Assembly: GCF_030811655.1 (NCBI RefSeq)
Contig: NZ_JAUSRE010000005.1
Location: 1 to 64,000, forward strand
DNA from: Pseudarthrobacter enclensis
Lineage (GTDB): Bacteria > Actinomycetota > Actinomycetes > Actinomycetales > Micrococcaceae
Direction: 5' to 3'
Length of the DNA stretch: 64,000 nucleotides
The notes below the pieces were generated by a model that searched no databases, was not told where the DNA came from, and saw only the letters and a program-made list of their open reading frames with translations. Below, piece after piece: positions 53,668 to 63,095 of the stretch. The first letter of the stretch is position 1. Every line of letters begins with the position of its first letter. A program made the translations under genes and the position numbers.

Positions 53668-54579
53668 CTAAACGGCGGTGACGGTCCCGCTGAAGTGGCG
53701 CCGTCCGGAGCGCGGGCTCCAGGCGACATAGTCGGACCGCTTCCACGCCCCTGCCCCGCTTTCTTCTGAAGTGATCTCCAATGCAACCCGGGAGGGAAGG
53801 AAGACCGGGGCCTCAAAATCAACGTCCCAGGTGAATGAATCTCCGCGGGCCGGCCCCACATCTGCGAGCGCACGTGATGCCAGGTACATGCCGTGAGCTA
53901 TGGAACGCCGCATGCCCAGGGCCTTGGCCGAGAGCACGCTTAGGTGGATGGGATTGAAATCCCCCGACACTGCTGCGTAGGCCCGGCCCGTATCCACTCC
54001 AAGGTGCCACAGCGCCGTAGGGTCCGGCGCTGTGAAGTCGGGCCTGGGCGGAACGGCCGTGGGTTTGTCTATGCCCGGCAGGAACACACCCTTGGCCAGG
54101 TATGTGGAAACTCCGCGCCAGTGGACATCCGGTGAGTCCGCGCGTCGCACTTCCGCCACAACGTCCACCTGCGTACCCGCACGGTGGCCACGGAGATTCT
54201 CCACCCTCGCCGTCATGTCCAGAGTGTCGGTGAATACCAGGGGCGCCCTTTGCTCCACCCTGTTGCGAAGGTGGATCATCCCCAGCAGGGGAAGCGGAAA
54301 GTCGTCGCGGTTCAGTACGCTCATGGCCAGGGGAAAGGCGATTGCGTGGATGAAGCCTGCCGGCAGAACGTCGCTCGCCGTCTCGCCTATCAGGTGCTGG
54401 TAGGCCGTAAGGTTCTCCACGTTCACCCTAACGCCCCTGACTTCGTGGCTTTCAGCCGGAAGCACGGCGGAGTCGTGGGTTCCCAGCAGCCTGCGGCGGG
54501 CCGCCTGCGCGGCAGCGTTGACGTAGAGCTTGGACAGGGAGGGCATTTCTGCCAGGACCAACGGCTGCTGGAGCGTCAT
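53668..54579 (-). CDS. MaoC-like enoyl-CoA hydratase/dehydratase
   Basis: 303 residues with double hotdog fold. The C-terminal half carries the hydratase 2 motif AAVSGDFNPIHLSVLSAKAL followed by GMRRSIAHGMYLASR. The Asp and His of SGDFNPIH are the catalytic pair. The N-terminal half is degenerate. ATG 54579 overlaps the reductase stop (ATGA). It would hydrate trans-2-enoyl-CoA in fatty-acid breakdown with its operon partners. Confidence 0.9.
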   Translation of the reverse strand: MTLQQPLVLAEMPSLSKLYVNAAAQAARRRLLGTHDSAVLPAESHEVRGVRVNVENLTAYQHLIGETASDVLPAGFIHAIAFPLAMSVLNRDDFPLPLLGMIHLRNRVEQRAPLVFTDTLDMTARVENLRGHRAGTQVDVVAEVRRADSPDVHWRGVSTYLAKGVFLPGIDKPTAVPPRPDFTAPDPTALWHLGVDTGRAYAAVSGDFNPIHLSVLSAKALGMRRSIAHGMYLASRALADVGPARGDSFTWDVDFEAPVFLPSRVALEITSEESGAGAWKRSDYVAWSPRSGRRHFSGTVTAV

Positions 54580-55916
54580 GCCCCCACCAAATTCTGCCCG
54601 CATACACGCAGCACCTGCCCGTTGATTCCACCGGCCGCGTCACTGGCGAGGAACGCTATGGTCTCTGCTACGTCAGATGGCATTCCGCCCTGCTGCAGCG
54701 AATTCAGTCGCCGCGCCACTTCACGGACGGCAAAGGGGATGCGCGCGGTCATGTCTGTTTCGATGAATCCCGGAGCGACGGCATTGATCGTGCCGCCGGC
54801 AGTGGCGAGCAGCGGAGCGGTGGCACGCACCATTCCCATCACTCCCCCCTTGGACGCTGCGTAGTTGGTCTGCCCCCGGTTCCCGGCGATGCCGCTGGTA
54901 GAGGCAACTGAAACAATACGCGGAGTTGACCGGAAGTATTCGGAGGCCAGCAGGGCCTCGTTGATGCGGAGCTGGGCAGCAATGTTGATGTTGATGACCA
55001 GGTTCCACCGCGCCTGGTCCATGTTGGCCATGAGCTTGTCCCGTGTGACGCCGGCGTTGTGAACGACGATATCCAGCCGCCCGTGCCGCTGCACGGCATG
55101 GTCGATGATCCGCTGCCCCGCGTCAGCGCCGGTGATGTCCAGCTGCAGGGCGGTGCCCCGCACCTCATTGGCAACGGATGCCAACTGGTCACCTGCAGCC
55201 GGAATGTCCACGAGGACCAGGGTGGCGCCGTCCCTGTGCAGGGTGCGCGCAATTTCAGCCCCAATACCCCGGGCTGCGCCGGTGACTACGGCCACCTTCC
55301 CTGCCAAAGGACGGTCGGGATCTGGGGGAAGCGCCCCGTCCTCCGTGGAGACCGACAGGAACTGGCCATCCACGAACGCCGAGCGGGCCGAGAGGAAGAA
55401 CCTGACGGCACCCAGGACGCTGGGGCTCGTGGTCGCCGTTCCGTTGCCGAGAAGCACGCCGTTTCCCGTTGCGCCCGCCCGCAGTTCTTTGGCAAGCGAC
55501 CTCAGGAAGCCATCCACTCCCTGCCGTGCAGCCGCAGCATGGGGCGAAGACGCCTCTGCCGCCGGCCGCGACAGCGTGATGAGCCGCCCGCAGGGTTGCA
55601 GGTCGCGGAGTGACCCGGCCGCTGCCAGCACGGGCCTTTCAAGCTCCGCCGGGTGCTCCAGCTCGTCGAGGACCAGGATGATGGCCGCCAGCTTTTCCGC
55701 CGGAACGGCGTGCCGCCTGACGTCAAGGTCCCAGGACAGCAGTTCGGCGGCGAGTTTGTCTGCGCCCGGCGTGTCCCCTACGACGACGACGGGTCCGGTC
55801 ACCAGTGGTTGGCCGGACTTGTAGCGGCGGAGTACGGCGGGCTGCGGAAGGCCCAGCTTCCTGGCAACACTGCGGCCCAGGTTGCTGTTGACCATCTGGG
55901 TGTATGTATCTGCCAC
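54576..55916 (-). CDS. long 3-oxoacyl-ACP/CoA reductase (FabG4-type)
   Basis: 446 residues from GTG 55916. The N-terminal 200 residues are an extra flavodoxin-like domain found in high-molecular-weight FabG (FabG4). The C-terminal SDR has VAVVTGAARGIGAEIA (208-223), SVASTSGIAGNRG with catalytic Ser and NYAASKGG with Tyr and Lys, and PGFIETDMT. FabG4 of Mycobacterium prefers NADH and 3-oxoacyl-CoA. With thiolase and MaoC it would complete three steps of beta-oxidation (hydration, dehydrogenation, thiolysis). The thiolase stop lies eight bases upstream. Confidence 0.9.
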   Translation of the reverse strand: MADTYTQMVNSNLGRSVARKLGLPQPAVLRRYKSGQPLVTGPVVVVGDTPGADKLAAELLSWDLDVRRHAVPAEKLAAIILVLDELEHPAELERPVLAAAGSLRDLQPCGRLITLSRPAAEASSPHAAAARQGVDGFLRSLAKELRAGATGNGVLLGNGTATTSPSVLGAVRFFLSARSAFVDGQFLSVSTEDGALPPDPDRPLAGKVAVVTGAARGIGAEIARTLHRDGATLVLVDIPAAGDQLASVANEVRGTALQLDITGADAGQRIIDHAVQRHGRLDIVVHNAGVTRDKLMANMDQARWNLVININIAAQLRINEALLASEYFRSTPRIVSVASTSGIAGNRGQTNYAASKGGVMGMVRATAPLLATAGGTINAVAPGFIETDMTARIPFAVREVARRLNSLQQGGMPSDVAETIAFLASDAAGGINGQVLRVCGQNLVGA

Positions 55917-55924
55917 GCCGCCCC

Positions 55925-57280
55925 CTACAGAGATTCCAGGATTGCGACGACGCCCTGGCCGCCTGCTGCGCAAACGGACACCAGGCCCCTGGCGGGACGC
56001 CCCGCGGAAGCTGCCTTGGCGTGGAGCATCTTTGCAAGCGTGCCCACGATCCTGCCACCGGTGGCCGCGAAAGGGTGGCCCGCTGCCAGCGAAGACCCAT
56101 TGACGTTGAGCCGGGTCCGGTCGATGCTGCCAAACGCGCCCTCCAGGCCGAGCCTGGTTCGCCCGAAGTCCTCGTCTTCCCATGCGGCCAGGGTGCTTAG
56201 GACCGTGGCCGCAAAGGCCTCGTGGATTTCGAAGTAGTCAAAGTCGGCCAGCGTCAGGCCCTGGCGGCCCAGGAGCCGCGGCACAGCGAATACGGGGGCC
56301 ATCAGCAGACCGTCCTTGCCGTGGACAAAATCCACGGCCGCGGCCTCGGCGTCCACGACGGCTGCCAGTTTAGGGAGGTCGCGGGCATCTGCCCACTCGT
56401 CGGAGGCAAGCAGCACGGTTGACGCACCGTCGGTGAGCGGAGTGGAGTTTCCGGCGGTCATCGTGGCATCGGCCCCGAGATTGCGGCCGAAGACGGGCTT
56501 CAGGGAGGCCAGCTTCTCCATGGAGGTGTCCGCACGAAGGTTCGCGTCTCGCGTCAGTCCGCGGTAGGGGGTCATGAGGTCATCAAAGAACCCTGACTCG
56601 TAGGCTGCGGCGAGATTGTGGTGGCTGTTCAACGCCAGTTCGTCCTGCGCTTCGCGGGAGATCTTCCACTGCGCAGTGGTCAGGGCCTGATGCTCACCCA
56701 TGGTCAGGCCGGTCCGGGGCTCTGCCGTGCCGGGGGCCAGTGGTGCCAGGTCCTTGGGGCGCAGGCGACTCAGGATCTGGAGCCGCTGGGGAAGTGTCCT
56801 GGCGCGGTGCAGGTCCAGGATGACCTCGCGAAGCCCTTCGCTGACCACCACCGGCGCATCGGAAGCGGAGTCCACGCCGCCCGCAATGCCGGATTCAATC
56901 TGCCCCAGCTTGATCTTGTTTGCCAGGCCCACCACGGTTTCGAGGCCCGTGGCACAGGCCTGCTGGAGGTCGTACACGGGGGTCTCGGCGGAGAGCGCCG
57001 ACCCCAGGACGGCTTCCCGGGTGAGGTTGAAGTCCCGCGAGTGCTTCAGTACCGCACCCGCGGCGACTTGGCCGATCCGCTCATCCTGAAGCCCGAACCG
57101 GGCAATCAGGCCATCGAGCGCGGCGGTGAGCATGTCCTGGTTTGAGGACTTTGCATAGGCGCCGCCCGCACGGGCGAACGGAATCCTGTTGCCGCCGACG
57201 ATCACTGCCCTGCGGGTTGCCGGGACGGCGGCCGCGGCCGGTTCCTCAGGGGCGGGGGTGGTCTGTCCGTCTATGGACAT
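55925..57280 (-). CDS. acetyl-CoA C-acyltransferase (thiolase)
   Basis: 451 residues. The acylated Cys109 is in LQQACATGLET. NGSSLAAGHPFAATGGR holds the active His, and SVCAAGGQG the second catalytic Cys. It cleaves 3-ketoacyl-CoA to acetyl-CoA and a shortened acyl-CoA. It is the first gene of the minus-strand operon and is divergent from the TetR gene. GAGGAGCCATCC precedes ATG 57280. The shared palindrome at 57310 probably controls it. Confidence 0.95.
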   Translation of the reverse strand: MSIDGQTTPAPEEPAAAAVPATRRAVIVGGNRIPFARAGGAYAKSSNQDMLTAALDGLIARFGLQDERIGQVAAGAVLKHSRDFNLTREAVLGSALSAETPVYDLQQACATGLETVVGLANKIKLGQIESGIAGGVDSASDAPVVVSEGLREVILDLHRARTLPQRLQILSRLRPKDLAPLAPGTAEPRTGLTMGEHQALTTAQWKISREAQDELALNSHHNLAAAYESGFFDDLMTPYRGLTRDANLRADTSMEKLASLKPVFGRNLGADATMTAGNSTPLTDGASTVLLASDEWADARDLPKLAAVVDAEAAAVDFVHGKDGLLMAPVFAVPRLLGRQGLTLADFDYFEIHEAFAATVLSTLAAWEDEDFGRTRLGLEGAFGSIDRTRLNVNGSSLAAGHPFAATGGRIVGTLAKMLHAKAASAGRPARGLVSVCAAGGQGVVAILESL

Positions 57281-57305
57281 GGATGGCTCCTCTGGTCACA
57301 TGTGG

Positions 57306-57342
57306 TTACCGATACCCAGCGTACCTGATACGCTGGGTATCG
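57306..57342. promoter_or_regulatory. palindromic operator over divergent promoters
   Basis: A perfect 14-bp inverted repeat with a five-base centre: CGATACCCAGCGTA (57310-57323) and TACGCTGGGTATCG (57329-57342). Its last base is the first of the TetR GTG start. On the plus strand TTACCG (57306), 17 bases, TACGCT (57329-57334), seven bases, then GTG: a leaderless-promoter layout. On the minus strand TTCACG, 17 bases, TACGCT (57323-57318) leads to thiolase. Binding would block both promoters. Confidence 0.75.
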
Positions 57343-58067
57343 TGAACTTTCAGGACACGAACATTCCCTTGGCCGTCGACCTGGCTTCTCCCGCCAGCCC
57401 TGACGGCCGTTCCTCGCGCTGGCAGAGCCACAGGGAGGAACGCCGCAGGGACCTCATCAAGCAGGCCAGGCGTGCCGTGCATGCGCTGGGCAGCGATGCG
57501 TCCATGGAGGACATCGCCACAGCCGCGGGCACCTCGAAATCCGTCTTCTACCGTTACTTCGGGGACAAGGCCGGACTTCAGCAGGCAGTGGGTGAAGTGG
57601 TCCTCAACCAGATGCAGCACCGCATCCAAGAAGCAGCACAAAGCGCGCTCACGCCGCGGGAGGGCCTGCTGGCGATGGTCTCGGCCTACCTTCAGATGGC
57701 CGACACCAGCCCCAACGTCTACGCGTTCGTCACCAGCTATGCCCCAAGCGAACCCGTAAACCCGCCGCATAACGCCGCGGGGGGCCCGCTGGGCCACTTC
57801 TTCGAAGCCATCGCGGACATGATTGCCACGCCCATGCGCTCGCATCTGCGCGATGTTGACCAGACCGTCATCGGCTACTGGCCCAAGGCGGCCATCGGCC
57901 TGGTGCGCAATGCCGGCGAACAGTGGCTCAGCACGCCGGACTCCCCGGCCAAGCCGAGCCAGGAGAGCATGGCCCGCCAAATCACCGCCTGGCTGTGCGT
58001 GGGAATTGCCCCGGAAGTTTCCCTGGCTTCACCGACCACCAAGTTATCCGCCAAAGAAGGACTATGA
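57342..58067 (+). CDS. TetR family repressor of the fatty-acid locus
   Basis: 241 residues from GTG 57342. HTH MEDIATAAGTSKSVFYRYFG lies at residues 55-74. The C-terminal ligand domain holds YAFVTSYAPSE and a helical end. It is followed by the acyl-CoA dehydrogenase gene after one base. A palindrome overlaps its start codon, as expected for autoregulation. The ligand is presumably an acyl-CoA, which is inference from its neighbours. Confidence 0.9.
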   Translation: MNFQDTNIPLAVDLASPASPDGRSSRWQSHREERRRDLIKQARRAVHALGSDASMEDIATAAGTSKSVFYRYFGDKAGLQQAVGEVVLNQMQHRIQEAAQSALTPREGLLAMVSAYLQMADTSPNVYAFVTSYAPSEPVNPPHNAAGGPLGHFFEAIADMIATPMRSHLRDVDQTVIGYWPKAAIGLVRNAGEQWLSTPDSPAKPSQESMARQITAWLCVGIAPEVSLASPTTKLSAKEGL

Positions 58068-58068
58068 C

Positions 58069-60183
58069 ATGACTGACGTAGTGGACCGCCCCGCCGGCAA
58101 GGGCCCCCGCCCCGCGGCAACCTTTGCAGCCACCATCCCGGCCGAAAACCCTGAACCCGCCATCGACGTCGAGGCACTGGGCCGGCAGCTCCTGGGCAAG
58201 TGGGCTGACGTTCGGCTCCAGGCAAGGGAGCTGGCCGCCAGGCCGGAACTGCACAAGGTCGAGGGCCTGACGCACACGGACCACCGTGCACGCGTCTTCG
58301 GGCAGCTCAAGTACCTCGTGGACAATGAAGCCGTACACCGGGCTTTCCCCACCGAACTGGGCGGCTCCGACGACCACGGCGGAAACATTGCGGGGTTCGA
58401 GGAGCTCGTGGTGGCTGATCCGTCGCTGCAGATCAAAGCGGGCGTCCAGTGGGGACTCTTCGGCTCGGCAGTGATGCATCTGGGCACCGCGGAGCACCAC
58501 GCCAAGTGGCTGCCCGGCATCATGAACCTGGAAATCCCCGGCTGCTTTGCCATGACCGAAACCGGCCATGGCTCAGATGTGGCCAGCATCGCCACCACGG
58601 CAACGTATGACCCCGCCACCGAAGAATTCGTGGTCAACACCCCCTTCCGCGCCGCCTGGAAGGACTACATCGGGAACGCCGCAATTGACGGACTCGGCGC
58701 CGTCGTTTTCGCGCAGCTGGTTACCCACGGCGTCAACCACGGAGTGCATGCCTTCTACGTGGATCTTCGGGACCCGGACACCAAGGAATTCCTGCCAGGG
58801 ATCGGCGGGGAGGACGACGGCATCAAGGGCGGCCTGAACGGCATCGACAACGGCCGGCTGCACTTCACCAATGTCCGCGTTCCCCGGACCAACCTCCTGA
58901 ACCGCTACGGCAACGTCGACGCTGACGGAACCTACACCTCACCCATCGCCAGCCCGGGGCGGCGCTTCTTCACCATGCTCGGAACCCTGGTCCAGGGCCG
59001 CGTCTCCCTGGACGGAGCCGCCGTCGCTGCCTCCAAGGTGGCGCTGAAGGCAGCCATCCAGTACGCCACCGAACGCCGGCAGTTCAACGCCTCCTCCCAT
59101 ACCGAAGAAGAGGTCCTGCTGGACTACCAGCGGCACCAGCGCAGGCTGTTCACCCGCCTGGCAGCCACCTACGCGGCAAGTTTCGCCCACGAGCAGCTCC
59201 TGCAGAAATTCGACGACGTCTTCTCCGGCGCCCATGACACCGACGCGGACCGGCAGGACCTGGAGACCCTGGCGGCGGCACTGAAGCCCCTGAGCACCTG
59301 GCACGCACTGGACACGCTGCAGGAATGCCGGGAAGCATGCGGGGGCGCCGGCTTCCTGATTGAGAACCGGTTCGCCTCACTGCGGGCAGACCTGGACGTC
59401 TACGCCACCTTCGAAGGCGACAACACCGTATTGCTTCAACTGGTGGCCAAGCGACTGCTTGCCGACTACGCCAAGGAGTTCCGCAACGTGGACTTCGGCG
59501 TCCTGGCCCGTTACGTGGTGACCCAGGCGGCAGGCGCCGCGGTCCACCGCACCGGCCTGCGGCAGGTGGCGCAGTTCATGGCGGATACCGGCTCAGTCCA
59601 GAAGGCCGCCATCGCCCTCCGGGATGAGGACAGCCAGCGCGCGCTCCTGACGGACAGGGTCCAGACCATGGTGGCAGAGGCGGGAGCCGCCCTCAAGGGC
59701 AGCAAGCGACTGCCGCAGGACAAGGGCGCGGCCTTGTTCAACCGGCACCAGAACGAACTCATCGACGCTGCGCAGGCCCATGCCGAACTGCTGCAGTGGG
59801 AGGCGTTCACGGACGCACTCCAGACAGTGGAGGACCCGGGGACCCGGAAGGTGCTGACGTGGCTGCGCGACCTGTTCGGCCTGTCGCTGATCGAGAAGAA
59901 CCTGTCCTGGTACCTTATGAACGGCCGCCTCTCCATGCAGCGCGCACGTACCGTAGGCGGCTACATTAACCGGCTGCTGGAAAAGATCCGCCCGCATGCC
60001 CTGGATCTGGTGGACGCCTTCGGGTACGGCGATGACCACGTTCGCGCAGCCATCGCCACCGGTGCGGAGAAGGCGCGCCAGGATGAAGCCCGCGAGTATT
60101 TCCGCACCGCACGGGCGAGCGGGCAGTCGCCGGTGGACGAGAAGGTCCTGATCGCCCGGACCGCGGCGGACCGGAAGGGCTGA
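58069..60183 (+). CDS. acyl-CoA dehydrogenase/oxidase-like protein (704 residues)
   Basis: Long for an acyl-CoA dehydrogenase (usually 380-600), and closer to acyl-CoA oxidases. Seen: CFAMTETGHGSDVASIATTA, the FAD/substrate loop; a middle RRFFTMLGTLVQGRVSLDG; RQFNASSHTEEEVLLDYQRH; EACGGAGFLIENRF; and YATFEGDNTVLLQLVAKRLL, where the Glu is the likely catalytic base. The last 230 residues form the extra helical domain of the oxidase type. It would oxidise acyl-CoA to enoyl-CoA, the first beta-oxidation step. One base separates it from the TetR gene. Confidence 0.92.
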   Translation: MTDVVDRPAGKGPRPAATFAATIPAENPEPAIDVEALGRQLLGKWADVRLQARELAARPELHKVEGLTHTDHRARVFGQLKYLVDNEAVHRAFPTELGGSDDHGGNIAGFEELVVADPSLQIKAGVQWGLFGSAVMHLGTAEHHAKWLPGIMNLEIPGCFAMTETGHGSDVASIATTATYDPATEEFVVNTPFRAAWKDYIGNAAIDGLGAVVFAQLVTHGVNHGVHAFYVDLRDPDTKEFLPGIGGEDDGIKGGLNGIDNGRLHFTNVRVPRTNLLNRYGNVDADGTYTSPIASPGRRFFTMLGTLVQGRVSLDGAAVAASKVALKAAIQYATERRQFNASSHTEEEVLLDYQRHQRRLFTRLAATYAASFAHEQLLQKFDDVFSGAHDTDADRQDLETLAAALKPLSTWHALDTLQECREACGGAGFLIENRFASLRADLDVYATFEGDNTVLLQLVAKRLLADYAKEFRNVDFGVLARYVVTQAAGAAVHRTGLRQVAQFMADTGSVQKAAIALRDEDSQRALLTDRVQTMVAEAGAALKGSKRLPQDKGAALFNRHQNELIDAAQAHAELLQWEAFTDALQTVEDPGTRKVLTWLRDLFGLSLIEKNLSWYLMNGRLSMQRARTVGGYINRLLEKIRPHALDLVDAFGYGDDHVRAAIATGAEKARQDEAREYFRTARASGQSPVDEKVLIARTAADRKG

Positions 60184-60227
60184 GTCGCCGGCCGGGCTTA
60201 AACAGTGTGCCCCGAAGCACGGAAACA

Positions 60228-60269
60228 ACGACGGCGCCGCTCCCCTGCCAAGGGAAGCGGCGCCGTCGT
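60228..60269. terminator. hairpin between acyl-CoA dehydrogenase and glgA
   Basis: A 14-bp perfect stem (60228-60241 with 60256-60269) continues after a mismatch into three more pairs. T-richness is weak on both sides (best on the minus strand, TTGTTTCC). Confidence 0.68.
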
Positions 60270-60289
60270 GCGTTGCACCGCCGGGACGC

Positions 60290-61495
60290 TCAGGCTCCGG
60301 CCGGGAGCACCGAGCGGTAGACCTCAAGGGTGGTCTCGGTGATGGACTCCCAGGAGAAGTGCTTCTCAGCCCGTTCCCGGCCTGCCTGCCCCATGGCATG
60401 GGCGCGTTCGGGATCGGACACCACCTCAATGAGGGCGTCAGCGAACTCGCGGACGAACTTCTCGGGGTCCAAGGGCGTCCCCGTGCCGTCGGTCACCTGT
60501 TCCAGGTCAACCAGAAGGCCGGTGCGGCCATGGTCGACAACCTCGGGGATGCCGCCGGTTGCGCTGGCCACCACTGCCGCGCCACAGGCCATGGCTTCGA
60601 GGTTGACGATACCCAGCGGTTCGTAGATGGACGGGCAGGCGAAGGCGGTGGCGTGGCTTAGGACCTGGATCAGCTCGTGGCGCGGCAACATGCGTTCGAT
60701 GAGCACTACGCCGGTGCGCTGCTTCTGCAGGTCCTCGATCAAAGCGGCGGTTTCCGCTGCCAGTTCCGGGGTGTCCGCAGCACCGAGGCACAGCACCAAC
60801 TGGACGTCCGCCGGAAGTTGCGCGGCCGCCCGAAGGAGGTACGGGACGCCCTTCTGGCGTGTGTTTCTTCCCACAAAGACGACGCTCGGTTTGGCGGGAT
60901 CGATGCCCAGGGCGCGGACGGCGTCGTCGTTTTCGTCACGCTGCCACAGCTCCACGTCGATGCCGTTGTGGACCACCCGGACCTTTTCCGGGTCCACGTT
61001 GGGGTAGCTGCGCAGGATGTCCTGGCGCATGCCCTCGGACACGGCGATGATGGCCGCTGCCGCTTCGTAGGCCGTCTTCTCCACCCAGGAGGACAGGGCA
61101 TAGCCGCCGCCCAGCTGCTCGGCCTTCCAGGGCCGCAGCGGCTCGAGGCTGTGGGCGCTGAGAACGTGCGGAATTCCGTGCAGCAAGGAGGCCAGATGCC
61201 CGGCCATGTTGGCGTACCAGGTGTGCGAATGGACCAGGTCCGCGCCCTGCACGTCCGGCACAATGCGCAGGTCCACACCCAAGGTCTGAACCGCCGCATT
61301 GGCCCCGCCCAGGTCCTCGGGAACCTGATACGACGTCACGGTTGCTCCGTGGTAGTCGGCATCGCGGGGAGCTCCGAAAGCACGAACCTGCAGGTCAACA
61401 TGCTTACTAAGCACCCTGCTCAATTCGGCTACATGCACCCCGGCGCCACCGTAGATCTCCGGCGGGAACTCTTTAGTCACAATGTCTATTCGCAC
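60290..61495 (-). CDS. glgA: actinobacterial glycogen synthase/maltose-1-phosphate synthase (GT4)
   Basis: 401 residues from GTG 61495, with [20 protein letters not shown] at the start. It has [26 protein letters not shown] and the nucleotide-sugar site [17 protein letters not shown]. The actinobacterial enzyme differs from classic GT5 GlgA. The mycobacterial counterpart (GlgM) makes maltose-1-phosphate from ADP-glucose and glucose-1-phosphate. The gene is divergent from glgC, which supplies ADP-glucose. TTG 61504 is an alternative start. Confidence 0.92.
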   Translation of the reverse strand: MRIDIVTKEFPPEIYGGAGVHVAELSRVLSKHVDLQVRAFGAPRDADYHGATVTSYQVPEDLGGANAAVQTLGVDLRIVPDVQGADLVHSHTWYANMAGHLASLLHGIPHVLSAHSLEPLRPWKAEQLGGGYALSSWVEKTAYEAAAAIIAVSEGMRQDILRSYPNVDPEKVRVVHNGIDVELWQRDENDDAVRALGIDPAKPSVVFVGRNTRQKGVPYLLRAAAQLPADVQLVLCLGAADTPELAAETAALIEDLQKQRTGVVLIERMLPRHELIQVLSHATAFACPSIYEPLGIVNLEAMACGAAVVASATGGIPEVVDHGRTGLLVDLEQVTDGTGTPLDPEKFVREFADALIEVVSDPERAHAMGQAGRERAEKHFSWESITETTLEVYRSVLPAGA

Positions 61496-61540
61496 AAGAC
61501 CCAAGGTAGTCGTTCACGGATAACTGTTCTAGTGTGAAGG

Positions 61541-61559
61541 AGTCCGGGCCTACCGGACT
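61541..61559 (+). other. hairpin in the glgC leader
   Basis: AGTCCGG pairs with CCGGACT around GCCTA, about 40 bases before the glgC start. It is short and may be incidental or a leader element. Confidence 0.35.
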
Positions 61560-61597
61560 GTCTTGGGGAGTTACGAAGGCGTACAGGAGCGACCATT

Positions 61598-63007
61598 ATG
61601 CCGTTGACCAAAAAAGTCCTGGCCATTGTCCTCGCAGGTGGCGAGGGAAACCGACTTATGCCGCTGACGGCAGACCGGGCCAAGCCTGCTGTGCCCTTTG
61701 CCGGCAGTTACCGCCTGATTGACTTCGCGCTGTCCAACCTGGTGAATTCCCGCTACCTGCAGATCGTCGTGTTGACGCAGTACAAGTCGCACAGCCTTGA
61801 CCGCCACATCTCCGAAACCTGGCGCATGTCTACCCAGCTGGGCAACTACATCGCGTCGGTGCCGGCACAGCAGCGCGTGGGCAAGAGTTGGTTCCTGGGC
61901 AGCGCAAACGCCATTTACCAGTCCTTGAACCTCATCCACGACGCCAACCCGGACATCGTGGTGGTGGTCGGCGCCGACCACGTCTACCGCATGGACTTCG
62001 CCCAGATGGTGGCCCAGCACGTGAACAGCGGGGCCAAAGCCACCGTGGCGGCGGTACGGCAGCCGCTGCATATGGCGGACCAGTTCGGCGTCATCGAGGT
62101 GGACCAGAACGACCCCCAGAAAATTGCCGCCTTTGTTGAGAAGCCCGCCAGCACTCCCGGGCTTGCCGCAGACCCCTCCCAGTTCCTCGCCTCCATGGGC
62201 AACTACGTGTTCGACGCCGACGCCCTGGTGGCCGCGCTGCATGTGGACGCCGAACGCCTGGACACCAAGCACGACATGGGCGGTGACATCATTCCCTACT
62301 TCGTGAACCGCGGCGAGGCAGGTGTCTACGACTTCACGCTGAACGACATCCCCGGCTCCACCGAGCGCGACCGCACCTACTGGCGCGACGTCGGCACCAT
62401 CGACTCGTTCTACGATGCCCATATGGACCTCATCTCGCCGCTGCCGGTGTTCAACCTGTACAACTCCGAGTGGCCCATCTACACACGCCAGAGCATCTCC
62501 CCGCCGGCCAAGTTCGTCCGCGGCGAGAACAACACCATTGGCACCGCCCTGGATTCCATCGTGGCCAACGGCGTGGTGATCTCCGGCGGCGTGGTGGAAG
62601 GCTCCGTCCTCTCCAACGACGTCTATGTCGCAACCAGCGGCAGGGTCATCGATTCGGTCCTGATGGACAAGGTGCAGATCGGTGAAGGTGCTGTGGTCAA
62701 CCGGGCCATCCTGGACAAGAACGTCAAAGTTCCCGCCGGTGCCGCCATCGGCCTGGACCCGGACCTTGACCGGGCACGCGGCTTCAAGGTCACAGAATCC
62801 GGCATCACCGTCCTCGCCAAAGGCCAGGAAGTGCCGGAGCCCGGTGACGAGGAACGCCAGCTCGCTGCCCGGCACCTGAGTCTTATCCCGAACGCTGTGA
62901 AGGCTGCCGCCGAACAGTACCCGGACGTGCGTGACACGGTGGACAAGGTGGCCGGCGCCCATGCCGCCGCAGCGGCGGAAGCGACACCCGGGGCCCGGAT
63001 CTCCTGA
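61598..63007 (+). CDS. glgC: glucose-1-phosphate adenylyltransferase
   Basis: 469 residues. The nucleotidyltransferase signature is [20 protein letters not shown], then [34 protein letters not shown] and the C-terminal left-handed beta-helix repeats ([20 protein letters not shown]). About 55 residues longer at the C-terminus than typical GlgC (410-420); the extension is Ala/Glu-rich and may be specific to this lineage. ACAGGAGCGACC precedes ATG 61598. It makes ADP-glucose for glycogen and trehalose routes. Confidence 0.95.
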   Translation: MPLTKKVLAIVLAGGEGNRLMPLTADRAKPAVPFAGSYRLIDFALSNLVNSRYLQIVVLTQYKSHSLDRHISETWRMSTQLGNYIASVPAQQRVGKSWFLGSANAIYQSLNLIHDANPDIVVVVGADHVYRMDFAQMVAQHVNSGAKATVAAVRQPLHMADQFGVIEVDQNDPQKIAAFVEKPASTPGLAADPSQFLASMGNYVFDADALVAALHVDAERLDTKHDMGGDIIPYFVNRGEAGVYDFTLNDIPGSTERDRTYWRDVGTIDSFYDAHMDLISPLPVFNLYNSEWPIYTRQSISPPAKFVRGENNTIGTALDSIVANGVVISGGVVEGSVLSNDVYVATSGRVIDSVLMDKVQIGEGAVVNRAILDKNVKVPAGAAIGLDPDLDRARGFKVTESGITVLAKGQEVPEPGDEERQLAARHLSLIPNAVKAAAEQYPDVRDTVDKVAGAHAAAAAEATPGARIS

Positions 63008-63032
63008 CCCTGACCAACGACCTCTACGGCAT

Positions 63033-63072
63033 CCGCAGGCCGGGGCACCTCTCGTGGTGTCCCGGCCTGCGG
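63033..63072 (+). terminator. hairpin after glgC
   Basis: A 17-bp stem with one G-U pair (63033-63049 with 63056-63072), loop TCTCGT. The T-run is weak and delayed (ATTTTCCC at 63086). Confidence 0.65.
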
Positions 63073-63081
63073 CGTTCACGG

Positions 63082-63095
63082 TAAAATTTTCCCAA
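63082..63095 (+). promoter_or_regulatory. candidate leaderless promoter -10
   Basis: TAAAAT at 63082-63087 is followed seven bases later by ATG 63095, the spacing of actinobacterial leaderless transcripts. No convincing -35 is seen. Confidence 0.4.
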
